From Rotaria sp. Silwood1 (lineage: Eukaryota; Rotifera; Eurotatoria; Philodinida; Philodinidae), in the NCBI GenBank assembly GCA_905250075.1, contig CAJNOP010000506.1:1-64000 (forward strand): a stretch of 64,000 bases of DNA, written 5' to 3'. The position numbers were made by a program, and so were the translations under genes. Positions 11,141-23,195 of this stretch are shown here, one piece after another. Position 1 is the stretch's first letter, and each line of letters begins with the position of its first letter. The notes below the pieces were generated by a model. That model had not been told where the DNA came from. It was given only the letters and a program-made list of their open reading frames with translations, and searched no databases.

Positions 11141-12186
11141 CAAATCGATCGTTGAAAATCCATAGTTGAGATTAGCAGATTGATTTGTATCCCAGATATA
11201 CAAGTCAGTCTGTTTTCCGATCGATTTACAATTTATTGTTGAAACTCAATTTTTGAATGGACATAGTGACGAATTGGATATTTCAATCCTCATTCTAAAT
11301 CTAAATCTGTATGGCAATGATAGATCTGGAAATTCTTAAGGATGGCGTTATCCCGATGATTCATGTCTTTTTGCAAAACATGGTCCATTGGGAAAAAAAC
11401 GAAAACTTGGCTCTAGAGTTACGTATTGCAAGTTATATCCTCAACTCGCCACTGTTTCATGGTTATTGACCCATCCTCATACTAGATAGCGATGAATTAT
11501 TTTTTTTGAAGAATAGGAGTTGTTCGTTATCTAATCTATTCGTGTCACGAACACAGTTAGTAACTTTGAAGATTTTTTCACAATACTGAGTGTGTCCACC
11601 AGCCAAGTGTTTGGACTTTGAGAAACAACAAGCATAAGATAACACTTGTGCCTATCTTTTCTTTTCTTCAAGTAATAAAAGAAGAAGAGAAAGAGCAGTC
11701 ATTTTCATTTTCTATCTTTCGTCAAGCAAGTGTAAGAGGTAAGTCAACTCTAATAAACCATATAAAATTGGGACTATGGCTGCCTGCTCTTCAGAAGTTA
11801 ACCCTCTTCCATATGAGGAATCGAAAAAGCACGACCTTTCATTCTTAAGAGAGGGTTCCCCACAGCACCGACCAATTCGGTCGAGGCAAATCTTTTATTT
11901 TCGATTTAAATATCTCAAGAAAAAATCATATTCTGAAACGTCTAAATCCAAAGTCTCAACTTATTCCGACTTGGTTATAAAAAACGTGACCAGTTGCATT
12001 GTGTTGTGCTTGAGTTGATCCCTAAAAAAATTACGTTTTTTGTTTTTCACAGTTGTGTCGTACTTTTCAATTGTCTCTGCAACAGCCTGACCAGTTAAGT
12101 CATGTAATATCTCAAAAGACAGAGTTAAGTTTGCTCTATAGAACAGGCTTTTCTCCAAGGGGGGAAAAGCGAAATTTTCAGAGTGC
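11141..12186. other. Intergenic, no convincing gene
   Basis: A 50-residue open frame starts at an ATG near 11312 (MIDLEILKDGVIPM) but has no known motif. Nothing else is supportable. Confidence 0.35.
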
Positions 12187-12348
12187 TTACTCCCACCATA
12201 CTCCCATTGTACTCCCATCGTACTCCCATTGTACTCCCATCGTACTCCCATTGTACTCCCAGTATACTCCCATTGTACTCCCACCGTACTCCCATCGTAC
12301 TCCCACTGTACTCCCATCGTACTCCCACTGTGCTCCCATTGTACTTCC
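12187..12348. repeat. 11-bp minisatellite, about 14-15 units
   Basis: Units of TACTCCCATTG or TACTCCCATCG alternate. Because 11 is not a multiple of 3, several frames stay open on both strands and yield repeated 11-residue peptides. These are artefacts. Confidence 0.9.
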
Positions 12349-13935
12349 AAAAGTATGGGAGTAGATGAAGTATCGCTTTTTCCCCCTTGCTTTTCTCGCA
12401 TTCTCAACCACAATCTCAGATTGGCAAGAGGCATGCTAATGATGTGTTACGATGATAGTTGACGTAGTCACCAATTAGTATCATCGACCTTGTCTATGAC
12501 CTCCCTGCCATCCCAAAAAATTCATATATATCCTGAAAGTTCGTCAAAAACTGCATCGTTTGGTATATTTTTAAGAAGGAAAAAAAAACTTGCTAGAGCT
12601 ACTATGGATCAAACTAACTCGACTACCCGAATTCACAAGACTTGTTCGACTCTTTTCGACCCGTATTCATCTTATAGCTCTACCATTTTTGTTCAAACTA
12701 AAATACGATAATATCTTCGCGCTCACCATGAAAACCTGCGTCTGATAGAGTTATACTAGAATTCTTTGGAAGATCTTATGGACAGTTTTATCCTACATGT
12801 TCCATAATGGCCATTCGGGGTCATACAATTCACTTCTTATGTCGATTTTTAATGCCCATGAGAAAGATGTTTTGCAAACCTGAATCTGCAATTCAGTAGA
12901 ACTCGTCAAGGACTACAAGATGGACTATGAGAATTTAATTTTGAATGAGTACAAATATCAAAAGTGACTCTTAGCCTGAGAAGCACCATTAATCCATGAA
13001 TAGCACAAGTAAAGTAATGGAAAAAGCTTAGAAGCAAGATTGTTTCTTTTGATTCTGTTCAAAGACAAAGACTAAGAAAGTTCTGACGGTCGATATACTT
13101 AGGCAACGTCTATAGTCGTCAAGTGCACATAAAGACTGCGCAGGTTCTGGTCTCTGTGTCACGAATAAGATTTTATTTTTTTTTCTAGCGAAAAAAAGTT
13201 TAGCAACAAATAAAATACGCTTGTGTTTATCATCTTCTTGTCAATACACCAAGCAACAGTTCTATTCCTAAGAGGCATTGCATGTAAGCCACGACCATTT
13301 ATTGACAACGTTGCACAGTCGATATCACCGATTTGGCTGATATTTTCATAGTTGGTAGACCTAACGTAGTTAGGAAGAAACCCAAAATTTCAGCTCAAAC
13401 GGATGAGCCATTCTAAAGATATAGGCGATACAAGTATGAGGGTGTGGGTCCCATTTGGAGTATCTCACAATGCAATACTTGCCAGTAAAATTTCATTTTC
13501 TAAAGAACGACAAGAGTTATAACAGAGACTTTTTTACCATAGATACTGTCCATGATTGGCTATCTTTTCATGGTATTGAAAGTATCTTATCCTCTAATAT
13601 TTATTGGATGGTACTATATACTATTCCCAGAAGGAAGGCATGGTTCCATAGATAAGACGAGTTGGCCACATCAGCGTGATAGACCAACTCGAAAGTAGTT
13701 TCATTTGAAAGAGCCCATCAAACTGTATCGAGTGGCGTTTTCAAAAGTTTGTGACATTGAATTTTGATGGAAAAAGTTTTTCTGAACAAGACTATGAAAG
13801 TCAAATTTGGGCCCTGACTCTCCATATGCAGATTGACAATTTATTTTCAAATGCTCTATTTAAGTGTTTCAGATGAAAGCGCGTGTCGAAAAACCTCTAA
13901 ACTCAAAATTTCAGCTCATTTGAACATGACAGTGA
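12349..13935. other. Intergenic, nothing recognised
   Basis: No gene I can support. A lone GGGTGTGGGT at about 13440 may be a remnant of telomeric repeat. Confidence 0.4.
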
Positions 13936-13940
13936 AAGAT

Positions 13941-14834
13941 GGTGAAGGAGTTACTTTTTAAAATTTTACAGGATAATATATATAGTCTGTCTAATCTTTC
14001 TAATGGTCGTACTTCAGTTATGCCGTGGTCCCTCTCAGGATCATGAAAAAATGAAAATTCGAATCTTGATCTGAAACTTTGTATATATTAAGAACTCGAT
14101 AAGAATAATTTATGATGAAAATTTCGGATGTTTTGGTTGCACTTTAACTGAAGTATAACCATTAGAAAGATTAGACGGACTATATATATGTTATGGCCCA
14201 ACTTAGAAATCAGCCCAATTCAGAATTCGTCCAGACCAAATTAGAATTCCAATTTGGACTAGATGAAATTGAAATTCTAATTTCGACTGCAATGGTTATG
14301 AACGAAATTAGAATTCTAATTTCGGCTAGACGAAATTGGAATAATTTTTCAATGAATGAAAAGAGGTACAATCTCAATAACTATTGATGAACAAAGAAAA
14401 AGTGGTTGAAGAAATAACCAGTATATATAGAGTGAATGCGAGTGTGGATTGTGGGTCGGCGTGTGCGTGTGGGTCTGGGTATGTGTAGGTTAGGCCTTCT
14501 GTTAAATCACACATCCACACCCCACCCACTCGACACATATCCCCTCATTCAAAAAAGAGGTGCATGTTCAAACATGGATGAACTTAATTTAGGATTTATA
14601 TAATATTTGTTAAAAAGTTTTGTAAAATAAAATAGTTGTTAGTATTTTAATTATGTCTTTCTTTATTATTTTTCACTCATTGAAAAATGATTCCAATTTC
14701 GTCTAGTCCAAATTGGAATTCTAATTTGGTCTGGACAAATTCTGAATTGGGCTGATTTCTAAGTTGGGCCATAACATATATATATATATATTACCCTACA
14801 AAATTTTAAAAAGTAACTCCTTCACCCCACACCA
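13941..14834. mobile_element. Nested inverted-repeat cluster (two MITEs within an outer inverted repeat)
   Basis: Three layers are visible. The outer arms (13941-13981 and 14792-14834) share GGTGAAGGAGTTACTTTTTA. Inside, 13981-14186 is a short element whose ends share AGTCTGTCTAATCTTTCTAA with the complement. Next, 14189-14776 is a foldback element with ends starting TTATGGCCCAACTTAG and arms over 100 bp, containing subrepeats of GAATTCTAATTTCG. A telomeric-repeat pair lies in its loop. TA-rich flanks hide any target duplication. Confidence 0.65.
14441..14536. repeat. Interstitial telomeric repeat pair, degenerate
   Basis: A G-rich arm with GTGTGGGTCTGGGT text is followed by a C-rich arm (CATCCACACCCCACCCAC). 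It lies in the loop of the foldback element at 14189-14776. Confidence 0.65.
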
Positions 14835-15104
14835 CTCTATACAATCAAGATAAGCCTGTTTGAGATGGCAAACAATAAGAATCTTGTAAGAACATAGACA
14901 ATACAGTAAGCAGATATGTTTATATATACAACGAAAGAGAAAAAGGTGGCCGCTCGACTGAAGAACAGAAAAAGAAGAAAGAAAACAAAAAATAACTGAT
15001 ATATGCGAGCATACGAGAAGTCGCAGTCATTTATTCACTCATACTATTTGTATCACCCCTAATGATGATCGTCTTGAAAAACAGCACTATTTCAATCTGA
15101 TCTA

Positions 15105-15400
15105 ATACAGCTGTGACAGACAAATAGCGATTTTTTTCTTATTCACATCATATATAGTGTGTACGAATGTTATATAACATTCGTACACACTACAGCACTA
15201 GCAAATAAGAAGATATCTCTTTTTGCACATGCATATCTTTCTGTTCTCTTTCTTTTTTATCGACGCACTGAGACAAAAAATGTCCGCACATGGAATATTT
15301 TATGTGGAATGAGATATCTTCTTATCTGCTAGTGCTCTATAGCATATATATAACGTGAAAAAGAAAAGACAAGAAAATCGCTATTTGTCGCAGCTCTAAT
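15105..15400. mobile_element. Foldback MITE with a 36-bp perfect palindrome in its left arm
   Basis: The ends carry CAAATAGCGATTTT and the complement. The inner arms share GCACTAGCAAATAAGAAGAT-like text in opposite orientation (15192-15220 and 15312-15342). Within the left arm, 15156-15191 reads identically on both strands (half-site AGTGTGTACGAATGTTAT). No coding sequence. Confidence 0.65.
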
Positions 15401-18290
15401 GATTTTATCTAAATGAGAAAGCAAACAAAATAGAAACGAAAAGAAAAGAAGATTTCGAGTATTTGCAACTCTAATAAGAAATAAAACAATTGTATCACGA
15501 TCAACAAATTTCCAGATACAGGTAAGAACTGTCTTTAGAAAGATTTCTTGCTTATTTTAAAAAGGATATGTCTCGAAAAGGCCGTTTTCTTTGTCCACAA
15601 TTTCTTTTGATTTCTTTCAATTAGGAATATGTCAGGGAGTTATTAGGACTATTTTCTAACAGTAAAATTGGAAAAAGACTATGTTATGATGCTGGAAAGT
15701 GCACATTACTGATCGATGGATTTCAGAATACCATTCTTTCTTCACATGAAAACATTAGATTTTATTCTCTAAGACATATCAATGTCACCAAAAATATTTG
15801 CTTTTGTTCATTATTGGAAATGAACGAAAATGTTTTTAAAAATGGGTAATCCAACTTTTTGTCAGATTTTTTTACTACTGTAAGACGATCTGGTGCCAAG
15901 AAATCATATATACTGTTCGATGCAGTTTTCCATAGTCTATCAGAATACGAAATCAAAGCAAGAAAAAAAAGATGTACGTCAGGTTTCCAGGAATCCTTCA
16001 GAAAATCGAATGTAAAATTCCAAAAGTTCTGGGCTGTTAGACAATGCCATTGTGTTCAGCATATCTCACAATCGATGTTTTCATCATTTTTACTCGATTC
16101 TATTAGAAGATATTGAAGTTTCTTCTACTCAACGAAATAGTTGACTATCTCGTAAATCCATTTGAAAATAGTATCGAACTCCTGATGCATTCCTAATCGA
16201 AGGAATTTCTGAAAATCTAAACTGTACATTCATTGAGCAGTATGCTTGAATAGAAATAATGAGAAAGTGAAACAATTTCCTACACCTTTATGTATTAATA
16301 AACAATTCGTTGTAGTCAACATGGAATATCGATAAAGTTGATAAGTGATGTATTATCACACTAGTTTAGATTAAGGGATGTTGCGGAGGACAGTTGACTC
16401 CAAGTATTCGGTTATGTAATCACTTTAAAATCAAATACTTAATTAGAAAAACAGAAGATTAGACAAAACGGCTAAAATAATTTCAAACACTTTTCTCATA
16501 ACTGATAACTTATCTAATAATCGATTCCTTTCATTTGCATAGGGAACAAATGAGTAGTTATATAGTGTTTCTAACAATATAATTCATACTTTTTGACCTG
16601 TTCTTTCTTTATTGTTGCATTCACTTTCCAATTTCTATGAACGATGAATATAAAGAAGCCAATTAAACCACCGATGAATGGTGAGTCACTTCATCGATCA
16701 AAAATTCACCGTTCATATTTTTAACGGTATCCCTAAGAAAAATATTTTTTATATTGGCTTTTGACATGTTCATCTGTCAAGCAAACGATACTTACTGTGG
16801 CCGAAGGAGGATTTTTAAAATAAATATTTCAGCTGCATTCAAGTTTCGACAAAGCATTCTGTAAACTGTATATGTAGTCTGAAGTTCTTTTCTATCTAAC
16901 GTACGATGCAAAAGTGATTGCCGAATCTTCAATCATGGATCGCTGCTCAGCAGCATCGAAGAAAGTTTGGGTAGAAAACTATCTATATAGAAAACAGTAC
17001 AAGAAAAAAGCTCTTGCTATGTCCATCCTCTTTCAAACGTAGCTCCTTTATCAGACATGTTTTTTCCTTATGAGAAAGGACGCTTGAAGTTGTGTGATTA
17101 TAAAAGTCCGAAGCGTTTTTATCGATCTTTTGAATAGAGCACGATAAATTATGTTTTGATCCACTTTTCAATCAGAACTTCGCACATGTTTGATTAGTTT
17201 AAACAAAACAGTTGATGAAACTTAATTATTAGTTTTCCGATACTAAACAATTTTCGTCTTTTTTCTAAAACACATTTTGTGAAACAGTATTCAACTTTCT
17301 ACAAAGTAACATTAGTTTTATTCTTTGCTAACATGTCTTAAGGCCTGAATAATGAAAGGATAAGTTGCGATAAGATAATTTTTAATTTCCACACTTTTAT
17401 GAGAAAAAAACTATATGACTGTAATCAGCGTCGAAAACTGAGCTAAATGACCGGTTCAATTTTCTCGAAATCTGACTTTCAATTTTTTTCAAAAACTTTA
17501 ATGGTAAAGGGGGAACCTTAGGAACATCGAAAATGGTCGAGAGTCACATCTCTAGAATAAGAATTCGATGCTGATTCCAAATTTCACATTACTTTTGCTT
17601 AAAAAGGTCAAGAAATAGAAAAAATTGATGAATTTTGATAAGAGGTTTTTTTTTGACATCTTTTAATTTTTTGATCTTAGCTAGCGTACTATCATGGTGT
17701 GGAACCCTGAAAGACACACAGGCGTGTATAGAATTGTTTATTCTATCCATGCCATGTCAAACGGACCTAAAAATAGCCATTTTTAGGCGCACACTCCATC
17801 AAAAACATAGTTTTTAACGCTCTTTCCGAATATGACTTAAACTTTAAAAAAAGTTAAAGAACATGGTCAGAAACCTAAAGGACTGATATTGAGATCGTTT
17901 TCCACTCAAATTCAATTCCAAAAATTTTGTTACCTATCATTTTCGTTCCTCAGAAGACGCTCTTTCTGATAAAAATGAAATTTACTTTCTTCGACGTTTC
18001 TGAGCGGAGAACCATGACTGAAGATTTCGGCAATTACTACTTTTTTCATCGCACGTTATTACATTTGTGTCATAACAATTGATACCACAATTTAATTCTA
18101 TTAGATAGCATTCACTGGAAAATCTACTACTGATTATTGAGATAAAAGTAGAATTTCACTTGTTCTCAGACTTCCTTTCTTCCGATAGGACTACATGTTG
18201 ACATTTTAGACAATTTAAAAGTTTATATAAAATTTCGATCGTTTTTTAAAAATTTCATGCACTCTCAACAGATACTAAGATATTTATTTT
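15401..18290. other. Intergenic, nothing recognised
   Basis: Short open frames only, none with a recognisable domain. An ATTTTAG acceptor-like site just before the next gene suggests an untranslated 5' exon could lie here. Confidence 0.4.
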
Positions 18291-18294
18291 AGTT

Positions 18295-19131
18295 ATGGCA
18301 ACAACATTACAACATTTATCTACAGATGAAAAATCAATATTAGATAAAATTAATCAATTAGCTCATCAAGTTGATCCACTATCAATTAAAATTCAACATT
18401 TTGACACAACAAATTTATATGATGAACTTTTACGATGGAAAACTGAAACTTATCATATTATTGATCAAGTTTATGAACAAAAACGAATTCATCTTCAAAC
18501 AATCATAGAAGAACATAAATCAAAACAAGAGAAAATAATATCTGATACAAAAGATGTACTTCTTCAATTACAAGTGAAAGGTCATGCAACTCGTGAAGAA
18601 CTTGAACAACTAGAACAAACATTGCACAATCTTCAGAAGACTATTGATAAATTCATTATCATTAAAACAAGGCCTATTGATACCAATGATAGCGTTATAA
18701 TAGAATTAAATGATGATTCTAAATCACCTAATTTAACTCAATCACGACCAACACAGGAATTTACCTTCAGTCATTTGAATGAAGAGAGCTTCAAGAGCGA
18801 TGGACTACGATCGTATGCAAAATATCGCAATCTTGGGATCGCAAAAGCAACTAATGGCATGGTTATGGCCCATGTTATGCGCTTTATTCCACCGTTTCGT
18901 CCTGAGGTGGTATCGAAGTTGCATTATCATGAAGTCGATTTCCAGATGATCTACGTGCTCAAAGGCTGGATAAAGTCAAAATTTGAAGGACAGGGAACAA
19001 TTACTATGTTGACAGGCTCCTGCTGGATCCAACCTCCATGCATTAAACATGCTGTTGTCGGTTATTCCGATGATTGTGAGCTGCTCGAAATAGTTCTGCC
19101 AGCGGACTTTAAAACAATCATGCTCGAGTAG
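18295..19131 (+). CDS. Coiled-coil protein with C-terminal cupin domain
   Basis: A 278-residue intronless protein in two unlike halves. Residues 1-120 are acidic/basic heptad-rich coiled coil (RWKTETYHIIDQVYEQKR, then REELEQLEQTLHNLQKTIDK), similar in style to the coiled-coil part of TRIM-like proteins. Residues 125-165 are a linker. Residues 170-275 form a single cupin barrel: metal-site motif LHYHEVDFQMIYVLKG (His210, His212; the usual Glu is Gln217), then GSCWIQPPCIKH with PP at 247-248 and His252, and a closing CELLEIVLPADF. The cupin closely resembles bacterial single-domain cupins. The first half uses A/T-ending codons almost throughout, while the second half uses more CTG, CTC, GTG and GCC, pointing to different origins. 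A poly(A) signal (AATAAA) lies at 19236. The enzymatic role, if any, is unknown. Confidence 0.85.
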   Translation: MATTLQHLSTDEKSILDKINQLAHQVDPLSIKIQHFDTTNLYDELLRWKTETYHIIDQVYEQKRIHLQTIIEEHKSKQEKIISDTKDVLLQLQVKGHATREELEQLEQTLHNLQKTIDKFIIIKTRPIDTNDSVIIELNDDSKSPNLTQSRPTQEFTFSHLNEESFKSDGLRSYAKYRNLGIAKATNGMVMAHVMRFIPPFRPEVVSKLHYHEVDFQMIYVLKGWIKSKFEGQGTITMLTGSCWIQPPCIKHAVVGYSDDCELLEIVLPADFKTIMLE

Positions 19132-19235
19132 CTGTACATTGACGAAACCTACTATCCTCTGATATGATTTTAATATTTGTATAAATTGATCATTTGTTAA
19201 TTTTTTTTTTCTATGGTAGTTTGTCTTTATGATTA

Positions 19236-19241
19236 AATAAA
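19236..19241 (+). promoter_or_regulatory. Polyadenylation signal of the cupin gene
   Basis: AATAAA about 105 bp after the stop codon, within an AT-rich tail. Confidence 0.5.
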
Positions 19242-20500
19242 TAGCTGTGATTGTAACTATGGCATGAATAAGTGCGGTTGTCTACTTATTTCTCGAAATA
19301 ACAGTCAGATGACCGACAAACTAGGAAAATATGCAATGTCAAAGAACAGTTCAAATGTTAACTAATCAACTTTATCTTAATGTACGTTCGACTAGATTAT
19401 TTCATCTCTAAGAGAATTTAAGAAAAGATTAGAGTCATCGATATTTTAGGAGATGTTGAAGAAAAGATTTAAGGTATGTTTAAGGAGATGTAAATCAAGT
19501 TCCTTTCGGCTTTTAACACGTTTCTGATTTGAAGAAAACAACTGTTTTTGAAAAATGATTAGGTAAAGGAAAATATTACTAGAAAATATAAAGAGTCAAT
19601 AGCTTATAACTTATATCTGGTTACACCCAGTTACTGGGACATTAAATTGGTTTCCATAAGAATAAGTAGCCATGATCGGTTTCGACCTTACTTAAGGGTC
19701 TCATCAGATGGCTTAATAGGCTAGGTCATGCTGTTTTCATTTTCATTCAAAGACTTCCCTTAAACTCTATAGAGCAGTGTATTTGATTCATCAACTAAAA
19801 TTATTTGTAGCATTCAACGCACATAAAAAAATTGATAAAAGCGAGTGCATCATGTAAAATATCCTTTTCGTAAACATTTTCACAATATGTTTTGAGTATT
19901 CCATTCTATTATTATCTCGCCAAAGAGTAGCAAACATGTATATAGTTTAAAGCAGTTCATTAAGAAAAACCTGACTTATAAAAAATTGATTCAAAGCAGA
20001 GCCCGAAACGAACCGGAGTTTTCGGATTCAGGTTCAGTTCAGTTCAAATCGTATCTACTCGAAAAATCTTATAATTATGCTGAACGAGTGCAATAGAACA
20101 GTAACTTCTAGTGACCCTACTGCCTATCAAGTGATGTTGTTGCTCTGAAAGAATAAGAACACTTGCGCATTAATTTGAGGCTTTTTTTCTAACTTTACTT
20201 TTTTTCTTCTCGATTAGTATAAGAAAAAATAGACAAGTCAAATAGTAGAAAAACACGAAACACTAGTATTATAGAACTGGAGCCAAAAGAAAAGCACGAA
20301 ATGATAGAAAAAAACACAGCAAAGCAAACACTTTCTGTGCGCAATTACATATTTTTTTATTATTTGCCATGGAACAAAGAAAAAGAATGTCATTGATCGT
20401 TCTGGGAACGAGACTGTAGCACAATGAATAAAAACTCGCTTCAGTCTTCACCAGCTCAATACACCCTAAGTAAAATCTATTGTATAATGAGAACGATTAG
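19242..20500. other. Intergenic, nothing recognised
   Basis: A stretch near 19670-19715 (CGGTTTCGACCTTACTTAAG) looks like a repeat-family fragment. No gene is supported. Confidence 0.35.
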
Positions 20501-20827
20501 GGTGTGAGTGTGGGTGAGTGTGTGGGTGTGCGTGTGCGTGTGCGTGTGGATGTGCATGTCAGTGTGTGGATTTACATGAAGAGACGATCGACGCTCACCT
20601 GGAAACCCTATCTTCACCCCCACCCCCACCTCCACATTCATATTCACCCACACACACGCGTCTACATCTATACACACAGGCATACCCGCTCACACCCACC
20701 CCACACCCACACCCACACCCATCCACACCCACACCCATCCACACACCCACATCCACACCCCACACACCCACACTCACACACACCCACACACACCCACCCA
20801 CACCCACAAACACCCCACCCACACCCA
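20501..20827. repeat. Large interstitial telomeric repeat pair
   Basis: The G-rich arm is degenerate and runs to about 20565. About 60 bp of unrelated sequence follows, then a long C-rich arm (about 20610-20827) of CCCACA/CACCCA units. Open frames here are repeat artefacts. Confidence 0.85.
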
Positions 20828-20828
20828 A

Positions 20829-21075
20829 AACATAGTGTTGTTCGGGCCATATGAAAGAGGGACCCTACAAACCCTATGATCGGCCCGAACAACACTATGT
20901 TTTGTCCTTATAATAGCGGAGTGAATTTTTCTAGTGATTGATAGAAAATGCCGTTTCCATGACCTACAGGAAAAATTCACTCTACTATTGTAAGGACAGA
21001 ACATAGTTTGTTCGGGCCATATGGAAGAGGATCCCTACAAACCCCCTAATCGCCCCAAACAACACTATGTTTTGT
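20829..21075. repeat. Duplicated small hairpin elements beside the telomeric block
   Basis: Two hairpins (20829-20900 and about 21001-21070) share arms CATAGTGTTGTTCGGGCC and the complement. Each is followed by TTTGTCCTTATAATAG. The DNA between them is itself an inverted repeat (GTGAATTTTT...AAAAATTCAC). Probably a small non-autonomous transposon. Confidence 0.5.
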
Positions 21076-21750
21076 CCTTATAATAGTGGAGAAAACCTTT
21101 CCTGATTCATTTTTATACCTACACTTAAAAGTTAAATATCTCCCTCTAGGCAAGCCAACAGCAGCTAATATTTTAACCTTGTTAGTTTGGCGTTGAAAGC
21201 TTTCATTTGATCCGATCATGTGCCACTTTTCCGCTCATCAATACACACACCTCCATTGTTAGATTAGACTTTTCCAATAAAAGTATTTTATTTAAATCAA
21301 GCATATAAAACTGCGGTATTTAGATCAATTTGATGAAATTTGATCAATCTCATGACATTTAGCTGGCTTAGCAAGATCCACCTTGGATTTTATGGATAGC
21401 CTCACTTTGTAAAGCTGTCTCCTTTTTTACTTTAAGAGCTGAAACTATTTTTTATATAGCATTCGAACCATCAGATCGATAGGAAAAAAGTTACGTATGC
21501 TCTTAACTTAGCTCCTTAGCATTATTGAGAAAATTCACTTTTCCCTTCTGGATGACCAAAAAGCTAAAAGTTGAGGGTACACTTCGGAGTTGTTCCGGCA
21601 AACGCCTTACTTATCGATCAGTTGGGTACAGTATTCGCAATCAGCATAAGTAACTGCGGCGAATAACCTATAGTTCGTCAAAAAGATTTACCATCATAAT
21701 TTGATCTGTATTTTTCCTCAAGGCACAATTTAGTACAAAAACCCTGAGAA

Positions 21751-21803
21751 GTGTGTGGGTGTGCGTGTTACTGTGAAGAATTTGATACCCACACCTACAC
21801 CCT
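21751..21803. repeat. Short interstitial telomeric repeat pair
   Basis: GTGTGTGGGTGTGCGTG, then about 18 bp, then CCCACACCTACACCC. Confidence 0.7.
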
Positions 21804-21952
21804 CTGTTCGAACATCTAATGGAAAATTAATAATGACGATCGATGTACTTGGACGATTATATGCAACTTAATTTACTTCATATAAAGCACTTTTAAAAAT
21901 GATAATAAAAAGTGAATTCAACGTTTTGCTTTTTGTTTGTCTTCCAGTAATA

Positions 21953-23195
21953 TTGGGTTTGTAAGAAATTTTTGTCGTTTTTTTTCGTAACTTCCTAGAA
22001 CAGTCAAGGAAGTTCTAGCAGTTTCCATACTAAAGGTATATAAAGGGAGTGTAAATATCTTTCGAACAAGAATAAAACTATGGATATACATGCTGATCTC
22101 GAATTAGAAATGAAGATATCTCGTAGAGAGCTCCGAGTTCTTCTGCTTCATGAATTCCGTCTGGGTCACAAAACAACAGAAGCAACAAGCAACATATGCC
22201 ATACTATGGGCAAGGATGCGCTCTCCATTCGTGCAGCGCAACGTTGGTTCAATCAGTTCAAGAACGGTAACTTCGAATTCGATGGTTTACCTCATACTGG
22301 AAGACCACTAGAGATGGATATGGATCTCTTAAAGGAGCTTATCGAAGAAGATCCTAGATTGACTACATGGTGTTTAGCAGAGCGTCTTGGGTGCTCTCAT
22401 ATTACAGTGGAGACACATCTGCACGAATTAGGCAAAACGTTGAAATGTGGAGCTTGGATACCACATGATTTGTCACCACATCACCTCCAACACAGAGTTG
22501 ATGCTTGTATGGAATTAATGACGTCTCATCACAACTACCAATGGCTTTACAATCGTATTACCGACAATGAAAAGTGGGTGTTGTATGTTAACTACACGCG
22601 CAAGCGGCAGTGGCTGGGAGCTGGACAAAAAGGTGTAGCAATATCCAAAGATGACCTTAACCAAAAGAAGATTATGCTGAGCGTTTGGTGGGAAGTAAGA
22701 GGGATTATTCATTGGAAACTTCTTCCAAATAATTGCACTATCACTGCTGATTTCTGTTGTCAGCAATTAGATCGGGTTGCGGCAAAACTTCAGGGGAAGC
22801 AGGATAGAATTTATTTTTTGCATGACAATGCCAGACCCCATATTGCAAAATCGACGCGTGAAGAATTATTGGAGCTCGGATGGGTTACGGTTCCACATCC
22901 ATCTTATTCTCCAGACTTGGCTCCTACGGACTACCATTTGTTCCGTTCTCTTTCTAACCATTTGAAGGAGGAAAAGTTCGACGACGAAAACGACCTGGAA
23001 ATGGACGTCCTCAACGTCTTTGGCCAAAAGTCGCAGGACTTCTACGAACGCGGGACCCTTTCTCTACCAGAGCGTTGGGAACAAGTCATAGATAGTCATG
23101 GTGCATACATTGTTGAAAGCTTGTTGTATTCTTGATATTAAAAAATAAAAAGAAAATTTTCAAAAAAAAACAACAAAAATTTCTTACCAACCCAA
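21953..23195 (+). mobile_element. Mariner transposon, nearly complete, with TA target duplication
   Basis: About 1243 bp. The ends are inverted repeats of about 35 bp (TTGGGTTTGTAAGAAATTTT at the left; the right end is its complement with a few changes), flanked by TA at 21951-21952 and 23196-23197. It carries a single uninterrupted transposase frame. The right flank is a minisatellite related to 7830-8265. Confidence 0.85.
22080..23135 (+). CDS. Mariner transposase, DD34D family, first catalytic Asp replaced by Asn
   Basis: 351 residues, full length for the family. The N-terminal helix-turn-helix domains include RAAQRWFNQFKNGNFEFDG and a GRP motif. The linker WIPHDL corresponds to WVPHEL. 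Catalytic motifs: the first motif reads ITDNEKWVLY, where the usual form is TGDEKW, so the catalytic Asp position is Asn163 with an Asp shifted one place to 162. The second (HDNARPH, Asp249) and third (SPDLAPTDYHLF, Asp284) are intact and separated by 34 residues. The frame has no stops or shifts, so the copy is young or was mobilised in trans by an active relative. Loss of cleavage activity is inferred from the substitution. Confidence 0.9.
   Translation: MDIHADLELEMKISRRELRVLLLHEFRLGHKTTEATSNICHTMGKDALSIRAAQRWFNQFKNGNFEFDGLPHTGRPLEMDMDLLKELIEEDPRLTTWCLAERLGCSHITVETHLHELGKTLKCGAWIPHDLSPHHLQHRVDACMELMTSHHNYQWLYNRITDNEKWVLYVNYTRKRQWLGAGQKGVAISKDDLNQKKIMLSVWWEVRGIIHWKLLPNNCTITADFCCQQLDRVAAKLQGKQDRIYFLHDNARPHIAKSTREELLELGWVTVPHPSYSPDLAPTDYHLFRSLSNHLKEEKFDDENDLEMDVLNVFGQKSQDFYERGTLSLPERWEQVIDSHGAYIVESLLYS

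Noticed and set aside
11961-12434. 157-residue minus-strand frame with MGVQWEYDGST repeats
   Set aside because: It is an 11-bp minisatellite that stays open in several frames on both strands; the flanking sequence does not look coding.
19665-19715. GGTTTCGACCT stretch as a possible tRNA B box or SINE promoter
   Set aside because: The spacing and A box do not fit, and no cloverleaf can be drawn. No tRNA or rRNA gene was found in the window.
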